DNA of 46,975 bases from an uncultured candidate division Zixibacteria bacterium (GCA_937925655.1 CALAMC010000022.1:1-46975); one strand, 5' to 3'. Numbered from the stretch's first letter, positions 9,585-19,522 are shown. Program-made: numbers and translations. The notes: a model not told the origin generated them from the sequence alone.

Positions 9585-12500
9585 ATGACGATAAAAAGAC
9601 ATATTGATATAGACGGAGGTTGTAAAGTGCGTAGGAATAAGCGCCAAATAAAATGGCCGTTAATTACGGCTTGGCTGGCGATAGGATTAATATTAAGTGC
9701 TTCATCCGCGTTCGCGCAGGGATCTATATTCGGCACGGTTACCAATTCCAATGCCAGTGTCCCCGCTAACGGCGACATCAGTTTCTTTGGGTATCTGGAC
9801 AATACCGACGAGGAAATCCGTATCGAAACCAGTACCGGTGCCGGATACGATGCCGGCAACTGGTTCGACGATTTTCAGAATTATCTGACCGAAGCGCCCG
9901 GTAATCCCTATGATTACCATTTCTATAATATCGCCAATGGCGAGGGCTTCGTACTGTCCAAAGTTATCCCCAATAATTCCTTCCAGCAGGAAAACATCGT
10001 TCTGGGCACGGTTGTCTGGCCGGCGGCCCCGACCGGGTTGAGCGGAACCGCCATATCCGGTTCGGCCGTTCTGATTGCCTGGAACGGAATCCCCGGGCTG
10101 ACCTACCACGTGTATCGCAAAATCGCCTCATCCGGCGGTTCCTTCTTCCGTCTGGATAATCCCGCCGGCTCAATGGCCAATCCCGGTGTGGCCGATAGCT
10201 TTTTTGTCGATGTCACCGCCGATGGCGCCACTACTTATCATTATCTTATTATTGCCCAGAATGGTTCCGGTGATCTCGGGCCCCACTCTGCCATATTAAC
10301 CGTTAATGCGTCCGAAATCCAATCTCCCGTTTTGGCCTCGATAAGCCCGACTACCGGCGTCAATACCGGCGGCACTCTGGTTAACGTGTACGGTTCGGGT
10401 TTCGACCCGGCCGGAACATCAGTCTCGTTTGGCGGCACACTTGCCGCCGGAACATATGTTTCGCCGTACCACCTGACCGTTAATACTCCTGCCGGCGCTC
10501 TGGGTGCTACCAATGTGACCGTTATTAATACTGCCTCTGGTTTGAGTTCGAATACCCTGACCGGCGCCTTTACCTATTATTCCAATGCCGCTCCGGTCGT
10601 GGCCGATATTCCCGACCAGACTATTGCCGAGGGCGGAACTTTCGCCACTATCAATCTTGATGATTTTGTCTCGGACATTGATAATGCCGACAGCGAAATG
10701 AGCTGGTCATATTCCGGAAATACGGATTTGACTGTCAATATCAGCGCCTCTCGCGTCGCGACAATTACCATTCCCAACGTCAACTGGAATGGCGCGGAAA
10801 CAATTACCTTTACCGCTACCGATCCGGGATCGTTGTCCGGTAGCGATGCCGCCACTTTCACCGTCACCGCCGTCAACGACGCGCCCGTCGTGGCCGACAT
10901 TCCCGACCAGACGGTGGCCGAGGGCGGAACCTTTGCCACTATAAACCTTGATAACTATGTCAGCGATGTGGATAACCTCCCCACGGAAATGACATGGACA
11001 TTTAGCGGCAATACCGATTTGACCGTGTCGATTGTCTCGCGCGTGGCGACGATTATTATCCCCGATGCCAACTGGAATGGCGCCGAAACGATAACATTTA
11101 CCGCCACCGATCCGGGACTTCTCCTTGGCAGTGACGCCGCCACTTTCACCGTCACCGCCGTCAACGATGCGCCCGTCGTGGCCGGTATCCCTGACCAGAC
11201 GATCATCGAAGGTGAAACCTTTGCGACTATCAACCTCGATGACTTTGTCAGCGACATTGATAATACCGATGATGAAATTGCCTGGACCTTTTCGGGCAAT
11301 ACCGACCTCGTGGTCAGTATCAATGCCTCCCGCGTGGCTACTATCTCAACCCCCAACCCGGACTGGTATGGAGTTGAAACCATTACCTTCACGGCCACCG
11401 ATCCCGGACTGTTGTCCGACAGCGATGATGCCAGCTTCACGGTTACCGCCGTCAACGACGGCCCGGTTGTGGCCGACATTCCAGACCAGACCATCGCCGA
11501 AGGCGCTTCTTTTGCCACCATAAATCTCGATGATTACGTGACCGACGTTGATAACGACGACAATGAAATAACATGGACATACAGCGGAAATACCCAGCTG
11601 ACGGTTAATATCAGTGCTTCGCGCGTGGCCACCATTACCACGCCGTCTTCGGGCTGGAATGGTTCGGAAACGATTACTTTCACCGCGACTGACCCCGGTT
11701 TGTTATCCGATTCCGACGACGCTGTCTTTACCGTATCCGGTGAAAATGATCCTCCGATTCTTGATCCGATCGGTCCTAAAACCGTGGCCGAAAATGCTAA
11801 TCTGAATTTTATCGTAACCGCCAGCGACCCCGAAGGAGTCATCCCGACTCTATCGGCCACCGGACTTCCGGTCAACGCTACGTTCAACGACAATCTTAAC
11901 GGCACGGGTATTTTCGATTTCAATCCCAACTTTGACCAGGCCGGTATTTATCAGGTTGTCTTCAAGGCCTTCGACGGCGTTCTGGTGGACTCCGAAGTCG
12001 TTGCCATCACCGTCATCAATACCAATCGCCCGCCGGTTCTGGCCGCCATCGGCACCCGGAATACTACCGAAGGCGTTCAGCTGACGTTTACCGTTTCGGC
12101 TTCCGATGCCGATGGTACTATTCCGGTTTTGACTACTTCGACTTTGCCGGGGTCGGCCCTGTTTGCCGATAACGGCAATGGCACCGGCTTGTTTGATTGG
12201 ACTCCCGACTTTACCCAGGCCGGTGATTACACCATCACCTTTTATGCCAATGACGGCACCGATGAGGTTTATGAAGAAGTCCTTATAAGTGTCGCCGAGG
12301 CGGGCAACCAACCTCCCGCGGTCGATCCGGTTGAACCCCAGACGGTGGCCGAGGGCTATCCTGTGACCATCCTGATTACCGCCTCCGACCCGGACGGCAC
12401 CATCCCGGTACTCACGGCCGATTCGCTTCCCGATAACGCCACCTTTACCGATAATCTCGACGGCACCGGGACTATTGATTTTACCCCCGACTTCAGTCAG

Positions 12501-15158
12501 AGCGGAACCTATCGTGTCCTCGTTATGGCCGACGACGGCGAATTCGTCGATACCATGATTGTCGTGATTGTCGTCAATGAATTGGGCAATCAACCGCCGG
12601 TAATTTCCGGTGTGGCCAATGTCACCATCGATGAAGGCGATTCACTGGTGGTGGTCGTCACCGCGACCGATCCCGAAGATGGCTCCGTTTTCTTTACCTT
12701 AAGCACAAATATAATTTCATATAATTTTGTTGACAGCGGCAATGGTGTCGCCGTTTTCCGGACAGCCGCCAGTTACTTCGATGCCGGAGTTAAAACCTTG
12801 ACATTTTTCGCCATTGACAATGGCACGCCCATCGCCACCGGCTCGGCCACTATGACTATCACAATCAATGATGTCAACCAGCCCCCGAAGTTTGTTGACC
12901 TTGGTACCGTCGGCGTCAGAATCGGCAGAACCTTGAATCTGACCATTATCGCCAGCGACTCGACCGACCCGGTTTCGTCCCATCGGCTGTTCTTGACTGC
13001 CGTCGGACTTCCGGCTAATTCGACATTTCTGGATAATGGCAATAATACGGCAACCTTCACCTTCACTCCGGAGCCGCCTCAAGTGGGTCAGGTTATTGTG
13101 ACCTTTATTGCCACCGATCAGGGGACGCCACAATTGTCAACCAACTATCCTCTGACCATATCCGTTGTTCTTCAAAACCGCAAACCGGTTTTCGTGTCGC
13201 TTCCACAGTCGGGCGAGGTCCTCGAAGGAGAGTCCTTGTCGTTTACCGTTACGGCGACCGACCCCGATGGCACCATCCCGATGCTTAGTGCCACTGGTCC
13301 CGGAACCACCGGTCTGCCGGACAATGCCACCTTTGTCGATAATCTCGACGGGACCGGTTTGTTTACGTTCAACCCCAGCTATGTGCAGTCGGGCCTGTAT
13401 GGTATTTATTTCCAGGCCTATGATGGCATCGACATGGAAAAAAGCGACCCGGTTCTGATTCAGGTTTATGAAGCCGGCAACCAGGCCCCGCAGGTTCAAC
13501 CGGCATCACCCCCGGCCATTACCGAAGGCGAAACACTCGTCTATGATGTGGTAGCGACTGACCCCGACGGCACCGTTCCGACTTTGAGGGCCGAAGCGGT
13601 TCCCGAAAACGCCACCTTCACCGACAATGGCAACGGAACCGGCACCATCAATTTTGCGCCCCTTTATTACCAGAGCGGACTGTATGACATTATCATTATC
13701 GCTTCGGACGGCGAGTTCGAGGATACGCTGGTGGTGACCCTGACTGTGCTTGAAGCCGGCAATCAGGACCCGTCACTGGCCGCAATCGCCAATGTAACCG
13801 TAGATGAAGGCCAGACCATTAATTTCACCATTACCGCCACCGACCCCGATAATGATATCCTGGAATTTACCAGTAGCGCCTTGCCCGGATCGGCTACATT
13901 GACCGATAATGGCAACAATACGGCTACCTTCAACTGGGTTACCGGATACTTTGATGACGGTATCTATGATATAACTGTAACCGTCACCGACCCGGCATCC
14001 GGGACTGACTCACGGTCATTTACCATAACCGTTAACAACATAAACCGGATGCCTTATGGTATGCCGTCGATTTATACCCGAACCATTTACGAACAGGATA
14101 CGCTGGTCATAAGAGTAACCGGAACCGATCCCGACCTGACCATCCCGATAATCCGGTTTGATTCGACCAATTATACCCTCCGTTCCAGCATGACCTTTGT
14201 TGACAGCGGCAATGGCGTGGCGACTTTAAGATTTATTCCGACTTATACTGAAGGCGGCCCGACCCCCGGAACCCAGTACTTTGTCCGCTTTCTGATTATC
14301 GATTCCGAAGACCCCGGCATGATTTTCTATACCAATCCCAATACACAGATTTTCGTTCTCAACCGCAATATGCCGCCTCAAATCGAGCCCATTGCCGATG
14401 TCACCGTCACCGAGGGTCAGTCCATCTCATTCGGGATAATTGTCCACGATGTGGATAAGGCTATTCCCATTACCACCTCCCCATTGCCCGCAGGTGCCAA
14501 TTTCCTGGATTGGGGGAATAATTTCGGCGTCTTTGGCTGGACTCCCAATTATTTGCAATCCGGGGTATATCCGATCGAGATCTACGCCACCGACCAGTAT
14601 GGCCCAGGCGTCAATGACATTGTTATTGATACCGCCGCGTTTACTATCACGGTTCTTGAAGCGGGTAATCAGGCGCCCCGCCTGACATCATCGCTGGCGG
14701 ACACTTCAATCGCCATCGTCAACCGAACCGACACCACTCATCTGATTTTTGTCGATCCGGAACTGGAAAGCATAACCATAACTGCCAGTTTTGTACCGTT
14801 GAATGCACACTTTGTTGATTCCGGCAACGGCGCCGCAAGTTACCTCTATTCGCCCAATTTCTCGGATTTGGGCCAGATTTTTGATGTTTCCTTTACGGCG
14901 ACCGATGCCAGCGGTGCCGCCACCGTCGTGAAAACAACCTTCAAAGTGCTGGAATTCGTGCGCGGTGACGCCAATTCCGACAATGACTTGGATATGGCCG
15001 ACGCCATGTTTCTGTTCAATTTCCTGTATCGCGAGGGCCAGCCGCCGGCCTTGATGGATGCCGCAGATGCCAACCGCGACACCGATGTGAACCTGATTGA
15101 TGCCCTTTATCTGCTGAATTATTTCTTCAGACAGGGGCCGCCGCCGCCCTCCGATTAA
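9585..15158 (+). CDS. Secreted multi-domain cadherin-like repeat protein with C-terminal dockerin
   Basis: An 1857-residue exported protein. The ATG at 9585 follows GGAGG, but a GTG at 9627 preceded by GGAGGT at six bases gives a cleaner signal peptide (MRRNKRQIKWP, then a hydrophobic stretch ending SSAFAQ), so the real start may be residue 15. Domain order: unassigned N-terminal domain (~46-143), fibronectin III-like (~144-240), IPT/TIG-like (~247-333, PTTGVNTGGTLVNVYGSGF), four copies of the ~97-residue repeat of the upstream gene (334-720), eleven divergent cadherin-like modules of ~95-105 residues marked by EGxxLxFTVTATDPDG and FTDNxNGTG (721-1790), and a dockerin (1792-1850) with loops GDANSDNDLD and DANRDTDVNLID. 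It lies 15 bases behind the giant repeat gene, so the two are probably co-transcribed and act together at the surface. A hairpin terminator follows at 15184. Ligand unknown. Confidence 0.9.
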   Translation: MTIKRHIDIDGGCKVRRNKRQIKWPLITAWLAIGLILSASSAFAQGSIFGTVTNSNASVPANGDISFFGYLDNTDEEIRIETSTGAGYDAGNWFDDFQNYLTEAPGNPYDYHFYNIANGEGFVLSKVIPNNSFQQENIVLGTVVWPAAPTGLSGTAISGSAVLIAWNGIPGLTYHVYRKIASSGGSFFRLDNPAGSMANPGVADSFFVDVTADGATTYHYLIIAQNGSGDLGPHSAILTVNASEIQSPVLASISPTTGVNTGGTLVNVYGSGFDPAGTSVSFGGTLAAGTYVSPYHLTVNTPAGALGATNVTVINTASGLSSNTLTGAFTYYSNAAPVVADIPDQTIAEGGTFATINLDDFVSDIDNADSEMSWSYSGNTDLTVNISASRVATITIPNVNWNGAETITFTATDPGSLSGSDAATFTVTAVNDAPVVADIPDQTVAEGGTFATINLDNYVSDVDNLPTEMTWTFSGNTDLTVSIVSRVATIIIPDANWNGAETITFTATDPGLLLGSDAATFTVTAVNDAPVVAGIPDQTIIEGETFATINLDDFVSDIDNTDDEIAWTFSGNTDLVVSINASRVATISTPNPDWYGVETITFTATDPGLLSDSDDASFTVTAVNDGPVVADIPDQTIAEGASFATINLDDYVTDVDNDDNEITWTYSGNTQLTVNISASRVATITTPSSGWNGSETITFTATDPGLLSDSDDAVFTVSGENDPPILDPIGPKTVAENANLNFIVTASDPEGVIPTLSATGLPVNATFNDNLNGTGIFDFNPNFDQAGIYQVVFKAFDGVLVDSEVVAITVINTNRPPVLAAIGTRNTTEGVQLTFTVSASDADGTIPVLTTSTLPGSALFADNGNGTGLFDWTPDFTQAGDYTITFYANDGTDEVYEEVLISVAEAGNQPPAVDPVEPQTVAEGYPVTILITASDPDGTIPVLTADSLPDNATFTDNLDGTGTIDFTPDFSQSGTYRVLVMADDGEFVDTMIVVIVVNELGNQPPVISGVANVTIDEGDSLVVVVTATDPEDGSVFFTLSTNIISYNFVDSGNGVAVFRTAASYFDAGVKTLTFFAIDNGTPIATGSATMTITINDVNQPPKFVDLGTVGVRIGRTLNLTIIASDSTDPVSSHRLFLTAVGLPANSTFLDNGNNTATFTFTPEPPQVGQVIVTFIATDQGTPQLSTNYPLTISVVLQNRKPVFVSLPQSGEVLEGESLSFTVTATDPDGTIPMLSATGPGTTGLPDNATFVDNLDGTGLFTFNPSYVQSGLYGIYFQAYDGIDMEKSDPVLIQVYEAGNQAPQVQPASPPAITEGETLVYDVVATDPDGTVPTLRAEAVPENATFTDNGNGTGTINFAPLYYQSGLYDIIIIASDGEFEDTLVVTLTVLEAGNQDPSLAAIANVTVDEGQTINFTITATDPDNDILEFTSSALPGSATLTDNGNNTATFNWVTGYFDDGIYDITVTVTDPASGTDSRSFTITVNNINRMPYGMPSIYTRTIYEQDTLVIRVTGTDPDLTIPIIRFDSTNYTLRSSMTFVDSGNGVATLRFIPTYTEGGPTPGTQYFVRFLIIDSEDPGMIFYTNPNTQIFVLNRNMPPQIEPIADVTVTEGQSISFGIIVHDVDKAIPITTSPLPAGANFLDWGNNFGVFGWTPNYLQSGVYPIEIYATDQYGPGVNDIVIDTAAFTITVLEAGNQAPRLTSSLADTSIAIVNRTDTTHLIFVDPELESITITASFVPLNAHFVDSGNGAASYLYSPNFSDLGQIFDVSFTATDASGAATVVKTTFKVLEFVRGDANSDNDLDMADAMFLFNFLYREGQPPALMDAADANRDTDVNLIDALYLLNYFFRQGPPPPSD
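10584..11744 (+). repeat. Four further copies of the same ~290-bp repeat
   Basis: Four in-frame units of mean 290 bases encode residues 334-720 of the second repeat protein. They match the consensus of the upstream gene (ADIPDQTIAEGGTFATINL, WNGAETITF, ATDPGLLSDSD). The last unit passes directly into a different cadherin-like module at NDPPILDP. The same unit being embedded in two neighbouring genes with different flanking domains points to module exchange between them. Confidence 0.85.
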
Positions 15159-15183
15159 CAGGTAATTTTATTGTGCCGAACAC

Positions 15184-15217
15184 GGCCGATCCGGATATGT
15201 CCGGATCGGCCTTTTTT
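15184..15217 (+). terminator. Rho-independent terminator
   Basis: A perfect 12-bp stem (GGCCGATCCGGA / TCCGGATCGGCC) with a four-base loop is followed by six T. It lies 26 bases after the stop of the dockerin repeat protein and closes the two-gene repeat-protein unit. Confidence 0.92.
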
Positions 15218-15308
15218 ATTGTCATTTAACAACTTGTAAAATTAAATCCATCTTTGGCAAGGGGCTTGTTCGGCGCAAATTTTGTTGGGCTTATTTCCAT
15301 TAAAATTC

Positions 15309-15337
15309 TTGACAATAACTGCCCCTGAACATATTTT
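15309..15337 (+). promoter_or_regulatory. Candidate sigma-70-type promoter for the 1154-residue secreted protein
   Basis: TTGACA at 15309, a 17-base spacer and TATTTT at 15332 lie in an otherwise gene-free AT-rich stretch. Transcription from here would give a leader of about 390 bases before the ATG at 15735. The perfect -35 and spacing are suggestive, but a nearer promoter cannot be excluded. Bases 15218-15308 show nothing else I can name. Confidence 0.35.
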
Positions 15338-15587
15338 ATTAATGCTACTGGGTTTTTGGAAATTAAAAATATCGCAGACCAAAAGGGTCAAAGTAAACCT
15401 CACTTGCTTGGTTGGTTCGGCATGTTTAGCATGATTGCGAGTCCTGCAAAGCCGACGAATTAATATCCCAAAGGGTGTAAATCTTTAAAACACAATTTGC
15501 TTTGCTGTATTTGACGGCGTAATGCAATTGAAAAGCTATCTACAGGTAAAAAAGTAAACGGAACCTTTAACTAATTGAGTAGCTGAA

Positions 15588-15734
15588 GGGAGGTGGTTAC
15601 CGACAGCAGAATTCGTTTCGTGCACCGGTTTTTCATGGAAGCCGCGCGCACGTTGTGTTTTCGTTCTCGTATACCACTGAAAGAGGGTATAAGTTGGGAA
15701 CTCTGACAAGATTCGTCTCGAAAGGAGTTAGGAA
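15588..15734 (+). promoter_or_regulatory. Structured 5' leader with an upstream GGGAGGTGG element
   Basis: The leader opens with GGGAGGTGG, resembling a very strong ribosome-binding site but with no start codon at a usable distance. Two hairpins follow: CGTGC (15619) with GCACG (15648) enclosing CGGTTT/AAGCCG, and TATACC (15670) with GGTATA (15686). The real ribosome-binding site, AAAGGAG, sits seven bases before the ATG at 15735. The gene at 22202 also has a GGAGGTGG element well upstream of its start. Function, if any, is unknown; a translation-control or mRNA-stability element is a guess. Confidence 0.3.
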
Positions 15735-18700
15735 ATGACGAAGAAATTATCGGTGATTTTCATCCTTGCCTTTGTGATGTTGGCGCTTCTGGCAACAACC
15801 TCATTTGGTATGACTGATGCCGATAAGAAGAAATATTTCAACCAGCGCAAGATTGGCTCGATGCCGTTGGCCAAAATGGCTGGTAATGAAAAAATTTACA
15901 ACCCGATTACTGCCGACCGTAATTCGGTCAACCAAAGCCTGGGTTTCGATGATTATTTCGTGTCGAACTCTCCCGGTCTTCAGGTTGGCACGACCACCTA
16001 TGATTATCAGGCAAATGGTCGTATGAACCGTATGGTTGACTGGCGGACCACCCAGAACGTTCATTTCACCTGGATGGTTCAGTCCTCGTTCGACCTTGGC
16101 AGTGACCGCGGTACTTCTTATGAATACTGGAACGCCTCGGCGGCTCCGCCCAAACTGGTCTTCCAGGGCGCTGCCGGCGGTGGTACTGCCGTGCACCCGC
16201 GTCTGGGCGGCGGCAATAACTACTCCGGTTATGTTGGTATGGATATGGCCCCGGATGGCCGTATCATTATCTACAACCACCATCAACTGGGCGACCCCAG
16301 AAACCAATCGACGGTTTGGCCGGACTTGAGCGTTGGCGGCGGCTTCTTTACCCCTTATCGCAGCCGTCTGCCCGACACCACCGCCGGTTATGACGCCGAT
16401 CCCGACACCTCGTCGTTCATCTGGCCATCCTGCGAAATGCAGATCCGTGACTTTCTCTGGGACCCCAATAGCGATCCGGATACCGTTATTCACGTTTTCG
16501 CACAGGAATCTTTGAGCGACGCCGGTGCGCCGCAGAAGATTCACTATTTCCGTCGCGTCGGTGGCTATGTCACCTATGCCTGGGATTATCCCCCGATGGT
16601 CGTCGATACCGTCCATGACATCGGCCAGACCGTGGTTGCTTCGCGCAACAGCAATAAAGTCTGGTTGGTCTGGATGGCCAACCCTCCGGGCATACCGGGT
16701 GCTTCGGAATCGATTTCCCGTGGTCTGCAGCGTGTGAACGACCTGTTCTACATGATGTCGACCGATATGGGAACTCCGGGAACCTGGGGCGGCAAAGTTA
16801 ACGTCACGGCGTGGGACAGCTCGCAACCGGGCTGGGTTCTCCACACCGACTTGTCGGCCCTGGTGGGCCAGACCGACGACCTCCTGCACGTTATCTGGGA
16901 CGCCCGTGAAGTAGCCCCGGATCCGTCCGGCGGTCTCGGAACTTATCAGCACTTCTACGGTTCGCGTCTGTTCCACTATGTCGAAGGTGACCGTCCCCGT
17001 GTGATCAAGGACGCCAACTGGGATCTCGACCCCGACAATCCGTGCCATGGCGGTGCCTGGAACGAAATGTCGATCGTGAAGATGCAACTGGCCGAGTGCG
17101 ATGGCAAGTTCTATGCCCTGTTTGTCATGTTCAATGACATTTACAACGGTATCAATGATGACTGCCATAATCGCGCTTTTGCCAGCAGCGAAGCCAGCGG
17201 CACAGCCAACGGCGAGCTGTTCATTTCGATATCGAACAATAGCGGTAAGAACTGGGATTTGGCTCGTAACCTGACCAATTCGCGCACCCCGCGTTGCGAC
17301 TCCTCGGAAGCCCTGGGTGGCACGCTGGAATGCGACGCCGACATGTGGCCGGCTATTTCCCGCTACGGTATGCAGGTTACCACCGGTAACTTCGCCGGTG
17401 TGCCGATTGTCACCCCGGCCGGCGGTGGGACCTCGAACTGGTACCTGGATGTCTTCTATGTCAACGACAAGCATCCGGGCGGCGCCGTTCAGGATGCCGG
17501 TGTTTGGACCGTCAACCCGATGAAGTGGTTCCGCGTCCCTTGCGTCGAACCGGTCCCGAACCCGCTTCCGATTTTCTCGCCCAGCCAGATTGCCGATCCG
17601 ACCTGGACCAAGCCGCTCACGCCGCTTGATACGGTTGTTCGGATTGAAAACATCGGTAATGCCGATCTGCATATTAGTGCCGTCAATATCTTCTACAGAG
17701 CCGGCGGCCCGACGGGCTGGATCAGCTATGCTCCGGCCGTCACCACGATTCCATATCTGGATCCCAACTATGTTGATATTACTTTGACACTGGGAACCGG
17801 TATTTCGACCGATGGTATCGGACTGACCGGTGGCATGGTTTTCATATCCGATGCCCCGACTTCACCCGATACCCTGCCGATTTATCTGATCGTGGCTGAT
17901 ACCGTTCAATTCCCGGAATATGCCATTATCCGTACGTCCTGCAGCCCGGTCTATATGAATAACGCCGGCAAACTGGGCGCCGATGCTCGTGGCAACAATT
18001 TCGGCTATAATATGAACTTCTACGATGATTGCGATACGACCGGTAATGTTCAGGGCGGTGACGACAATTCGGCCACCTACCTGTATGAATCTTCACCGTT
18101 TATTATGAGAATCATCGGCAATGACACCGTCCTGTTCAGTTACATCTATGATGCCAACTGGTTGCAGAACGATGGTTTCCGTCCGACCGAAGGTCTGACG
18201 ATCGATTCGACCACTAATTCGAGTGTCATGGTCGGCAAGACCGGTAAGTTCCTGACCCGTGACTCCGCGATCGTCCTGGAAAGCGAAATGTATGCTTCCC
18301 AGCATCCCGACAGCTGCAAGTTCTTCGTTCAGAAACTGCGCGTCTATCAGAAGCCCGGTGCGACTGGCACTCTGACCGGACTGTTCATCGGTGAACTTAT
18401 GGACTGGGATATTCCGTCCGACTCCGCCGTTGAAAACGGTTCCGACTTCGACCAGGCTCTCCAGCTGATGTACTGCTTCGGCGGCGAATATGGTGCCGAC
18501 AGTATCGCCAATAACGATTGCGTTCTGGCGAACAATCGTATGGGTGGTCTGGCCTACTATGGTGGCTACCGGGTGCCTCACTACAACGTCGATGCCTTCA
18601 ACACCGACAGTTTCCCGATTGCCCTGGGTGCCTGGACCCATATGAACGCCGACTGGGTTTACCCGAGCGGTAATTTTGTCCCGTCGCTCCTGTACAGAAA

Positions 18701-19199
18701 GATGGCTACCTTCAGCGGCTATGAGGCTTGGGAAGCCACCAACTCTGGCATGGAAGACTCGCTGTATCAGGATCTGCATATGGTCTCGATCTTCGGCAAT
18801 TTCGACTTGGGCAAGAATGACACCCTGGTTTTTGTCAAGATCTTCTCGACCACCTACACCGGCCTGTCCGACCTGCAGCTTAACATCGTCAAAGCCAGAA
18901 AATGGATTCAGCAGCATAACATCTTCCAGTGGCCCCCGCTGCTGGAAAATCCGAGCTGTTGCGAAGTCGGTGTTAACGCGGGTGATGCCTCTGGTGACGG
19001 TAATATCAACCTGCTCGATATCCTGTTCCTGATTGCTTACAGGTACAATACTCCTCCGGGACCGGCCAACGAAGATTGTCCGGAACTGATGGATCCGACG
19101 GGTGACGGCAACGTCAACCTGCTCGATATCCTCTACCTGATTGCTTACAGGTACAATAATCCTCCGGGTCCGGCGCCGCTTTGTCCGCCGACCAAATAA
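15735..19199 (+). CDS. Abundant-looking secreted protein with dockerin pair, function unknown
   Basis: This 1154-residue protein starts with a signal peptide (MTKKLSVIFILAFVMLALLA, cleavage near TTSFG) behind a good AAAGGAG site. Residues ~30-600 are rich in W, G, D and aromatic residues and resemble beta-propeller or sialidase-fold secreted proteins, but I cannot assign a family or find catalytic residues. An Ig-like segment (~620-720, VRIENIGNADLHISAVNIF) follows. The C-terminus (~1081-1150) holds two dockerin-type loops, DASGDGNINLLD and DPTGDGNVNLLD, each followed by an AYRYN..PPGPA tail. Codon choice is strongly biased: Arg is almost always CGT/CGC, and TTA, CTA and TCA are absent from the 624 codons between 15801 and 17672. 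Such bias usually marks high expression, so this may be a major exported or surface-layer component. Own leader and terminator, so monocistronic. Confidence 0.88.
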   Translation: MTKKLSVIFILAFVMLALLATTSFGMTDADKKKYFNQRKIGSMPLAKMAGNEKIYNPITADRNSVNQSLGFDDYFVSNSPGLQVGTTTYDYQANGRMNRMVDWRTTQNVHFTWMVQSSFDLGSDRGTSYEYWNASAAPPKLVFQGAAGGGTAVHPRLGGGNNYSGYVGMDMAPDGRIIIYNHHQLGDPRNQSTVWPDLSVGGGFFTPYRSRLPDTTAGYDADPDTSSFIWPSCEMQIRDFLWDPNSDPDTVIHVFAQESLSDAGAPQKIHYFRRVGGYVTYAWDYPPMVVDTVHDIGQTVVASRNSNKVWLVWMANPPGIPGASESISRGLQRVNDLFYMMSTDMGTPGTWGGKVNVTAWDSSQPGWVLHTDLSALVGQTDDLLHVIWDAREVAPDPSGGLGTYQHFYGSRLFHYVEGDRPRVIKDANWDLDPDNPCHGGAWNEMSIVKMQLAECDGKFYALFVMFNDIYNGINDDCHNRAFASSEASGTANGELFISISNNSGKNWDLARNLTNSRTPRCDSSEALGGTLECDADMWPAISRYGMQVTTGNFAGVPIVTPAGGGTSNWYLDVFYVNDKHPGGAVQDAGVWTVNPMKWFRVPCVEPVPNPLPIFSPSQIADPTWTKPLTPLDTVVRIENIGNADLHISAVNIFYRAGGPTGWISYAPAVTTIPYLDPNYVDITLTLGTGISTDGIGLTGGMVFISDAPTSPDTLPIYLIVADTVQFPEYAIIRTSCSPVYMNNAGKLGADARGNNFGYNMNFYDDCDTTGNVQGGDDNSATYLYESSPFIMRIIGNDTVLFSYIYDANWLQNDGFRPTEGLTIDSTTNSSVMVGKTGKFLTRDSAIVLESEMYASQHPDSCKFFVQKLRVYQKPGATGTLTGLFIGELMDWDIPSDSAVENGSDFDQALQLMYCFGGEYGADSIANNDCVLANNRMGGLAYYGGYRVPHYNVDAFNTDSFPIALGAWTHMNADWVYPSGNFVPSLLYRKMATFSGYEAWEATNSGMEDSLYQDLHMVSIFGNFDLGKNDTLVFVKIFSTTYTGLSDLQLNIVKARKWIQQHNIFQWPPLLENPSCCEVGVNAGDASGDGNINLLDILFLIAYRYNTPPGPANEDCPELMDPTGDGNVNLLDILYLIAYRYNNPPGPAPLCPPTK

Positions 19200-19247
19200 G
19201 GAATCAGGTTTGAAGCCGACATTGTCATTTTGACAATAGACGAAAAT

Positions 19248-19276
19248 CAGGAAGCCGCCAGACCGGCGGCTTCCTG
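19248..19276 (+). terminator. Hairpin terminator after the dockerin protein
   Basis: A 12-bp perfect stem (CAGGAAGCCGCC / GGCGGCTTCCTG) with a five-base loop lies 48 bases after the stop codon. Only a short AATTTG follows, so the U-tract is weak. A smaller hairpin (ATTGTCA / TGACAAT) lies just before it near 19221. Confidence 0.65.
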
Positions 19277-19522
19277 AATTTGTGAATGGATTTCTCTTAA
19301 TTACCGATCGCCGCCAGCCAACGGATTTATCTCAAAAGCGGGGCCAATCTTTGTTTGAGGTATGCGCGATTTGTCCGATAAGAAATATATGAATCCCGGC
19401 TGTTAGACCGCCATGGGGCTGTACCCACCGGGGAACTATGAATTGCTTTATAGTGTTGAAAAATAAGAGCTTATACATAAATTAGATAAAAACAAGAGGT
19501 TCTGTATAAAAGAGAGGCAAAA
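19277..19522 (+). other. Leader/intergenic region before the protease gene
   Basis: About 245 bases without a gene. Visible structure: CCCGG at 19395 can pair with CCGGG at 19428 around a small inner hairpin (TGGG/CCCA). The 3' part is AT-rich and ends in GAGAGG, the ribosome-binding site for the ATG at 19523. I could not identify a convincing -35/-10 pair. Confidence 0.3.

Noticed and set aside
15342..15434. 30-codon frame downstream of the candidate promoter as a leader peptide
   Set aside because: No ribosome-binding site, the start would coincide with the transcript start, and the peptide has no regulatory codon run.
15801..17672. 623-residue minus-strand open frame inside the 1154-residue protein gene
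   Set aside because: In-register antisense frame kept open by sense codon bias; no start signals, and the peptide has no recognisable domain.
19395..19432. Possible riboswitch in the protease leader
   Set aside because: Only a short CCCGG/CCGGG pairing with a small inner hairpin; does not match any riboswitch consensus I know.
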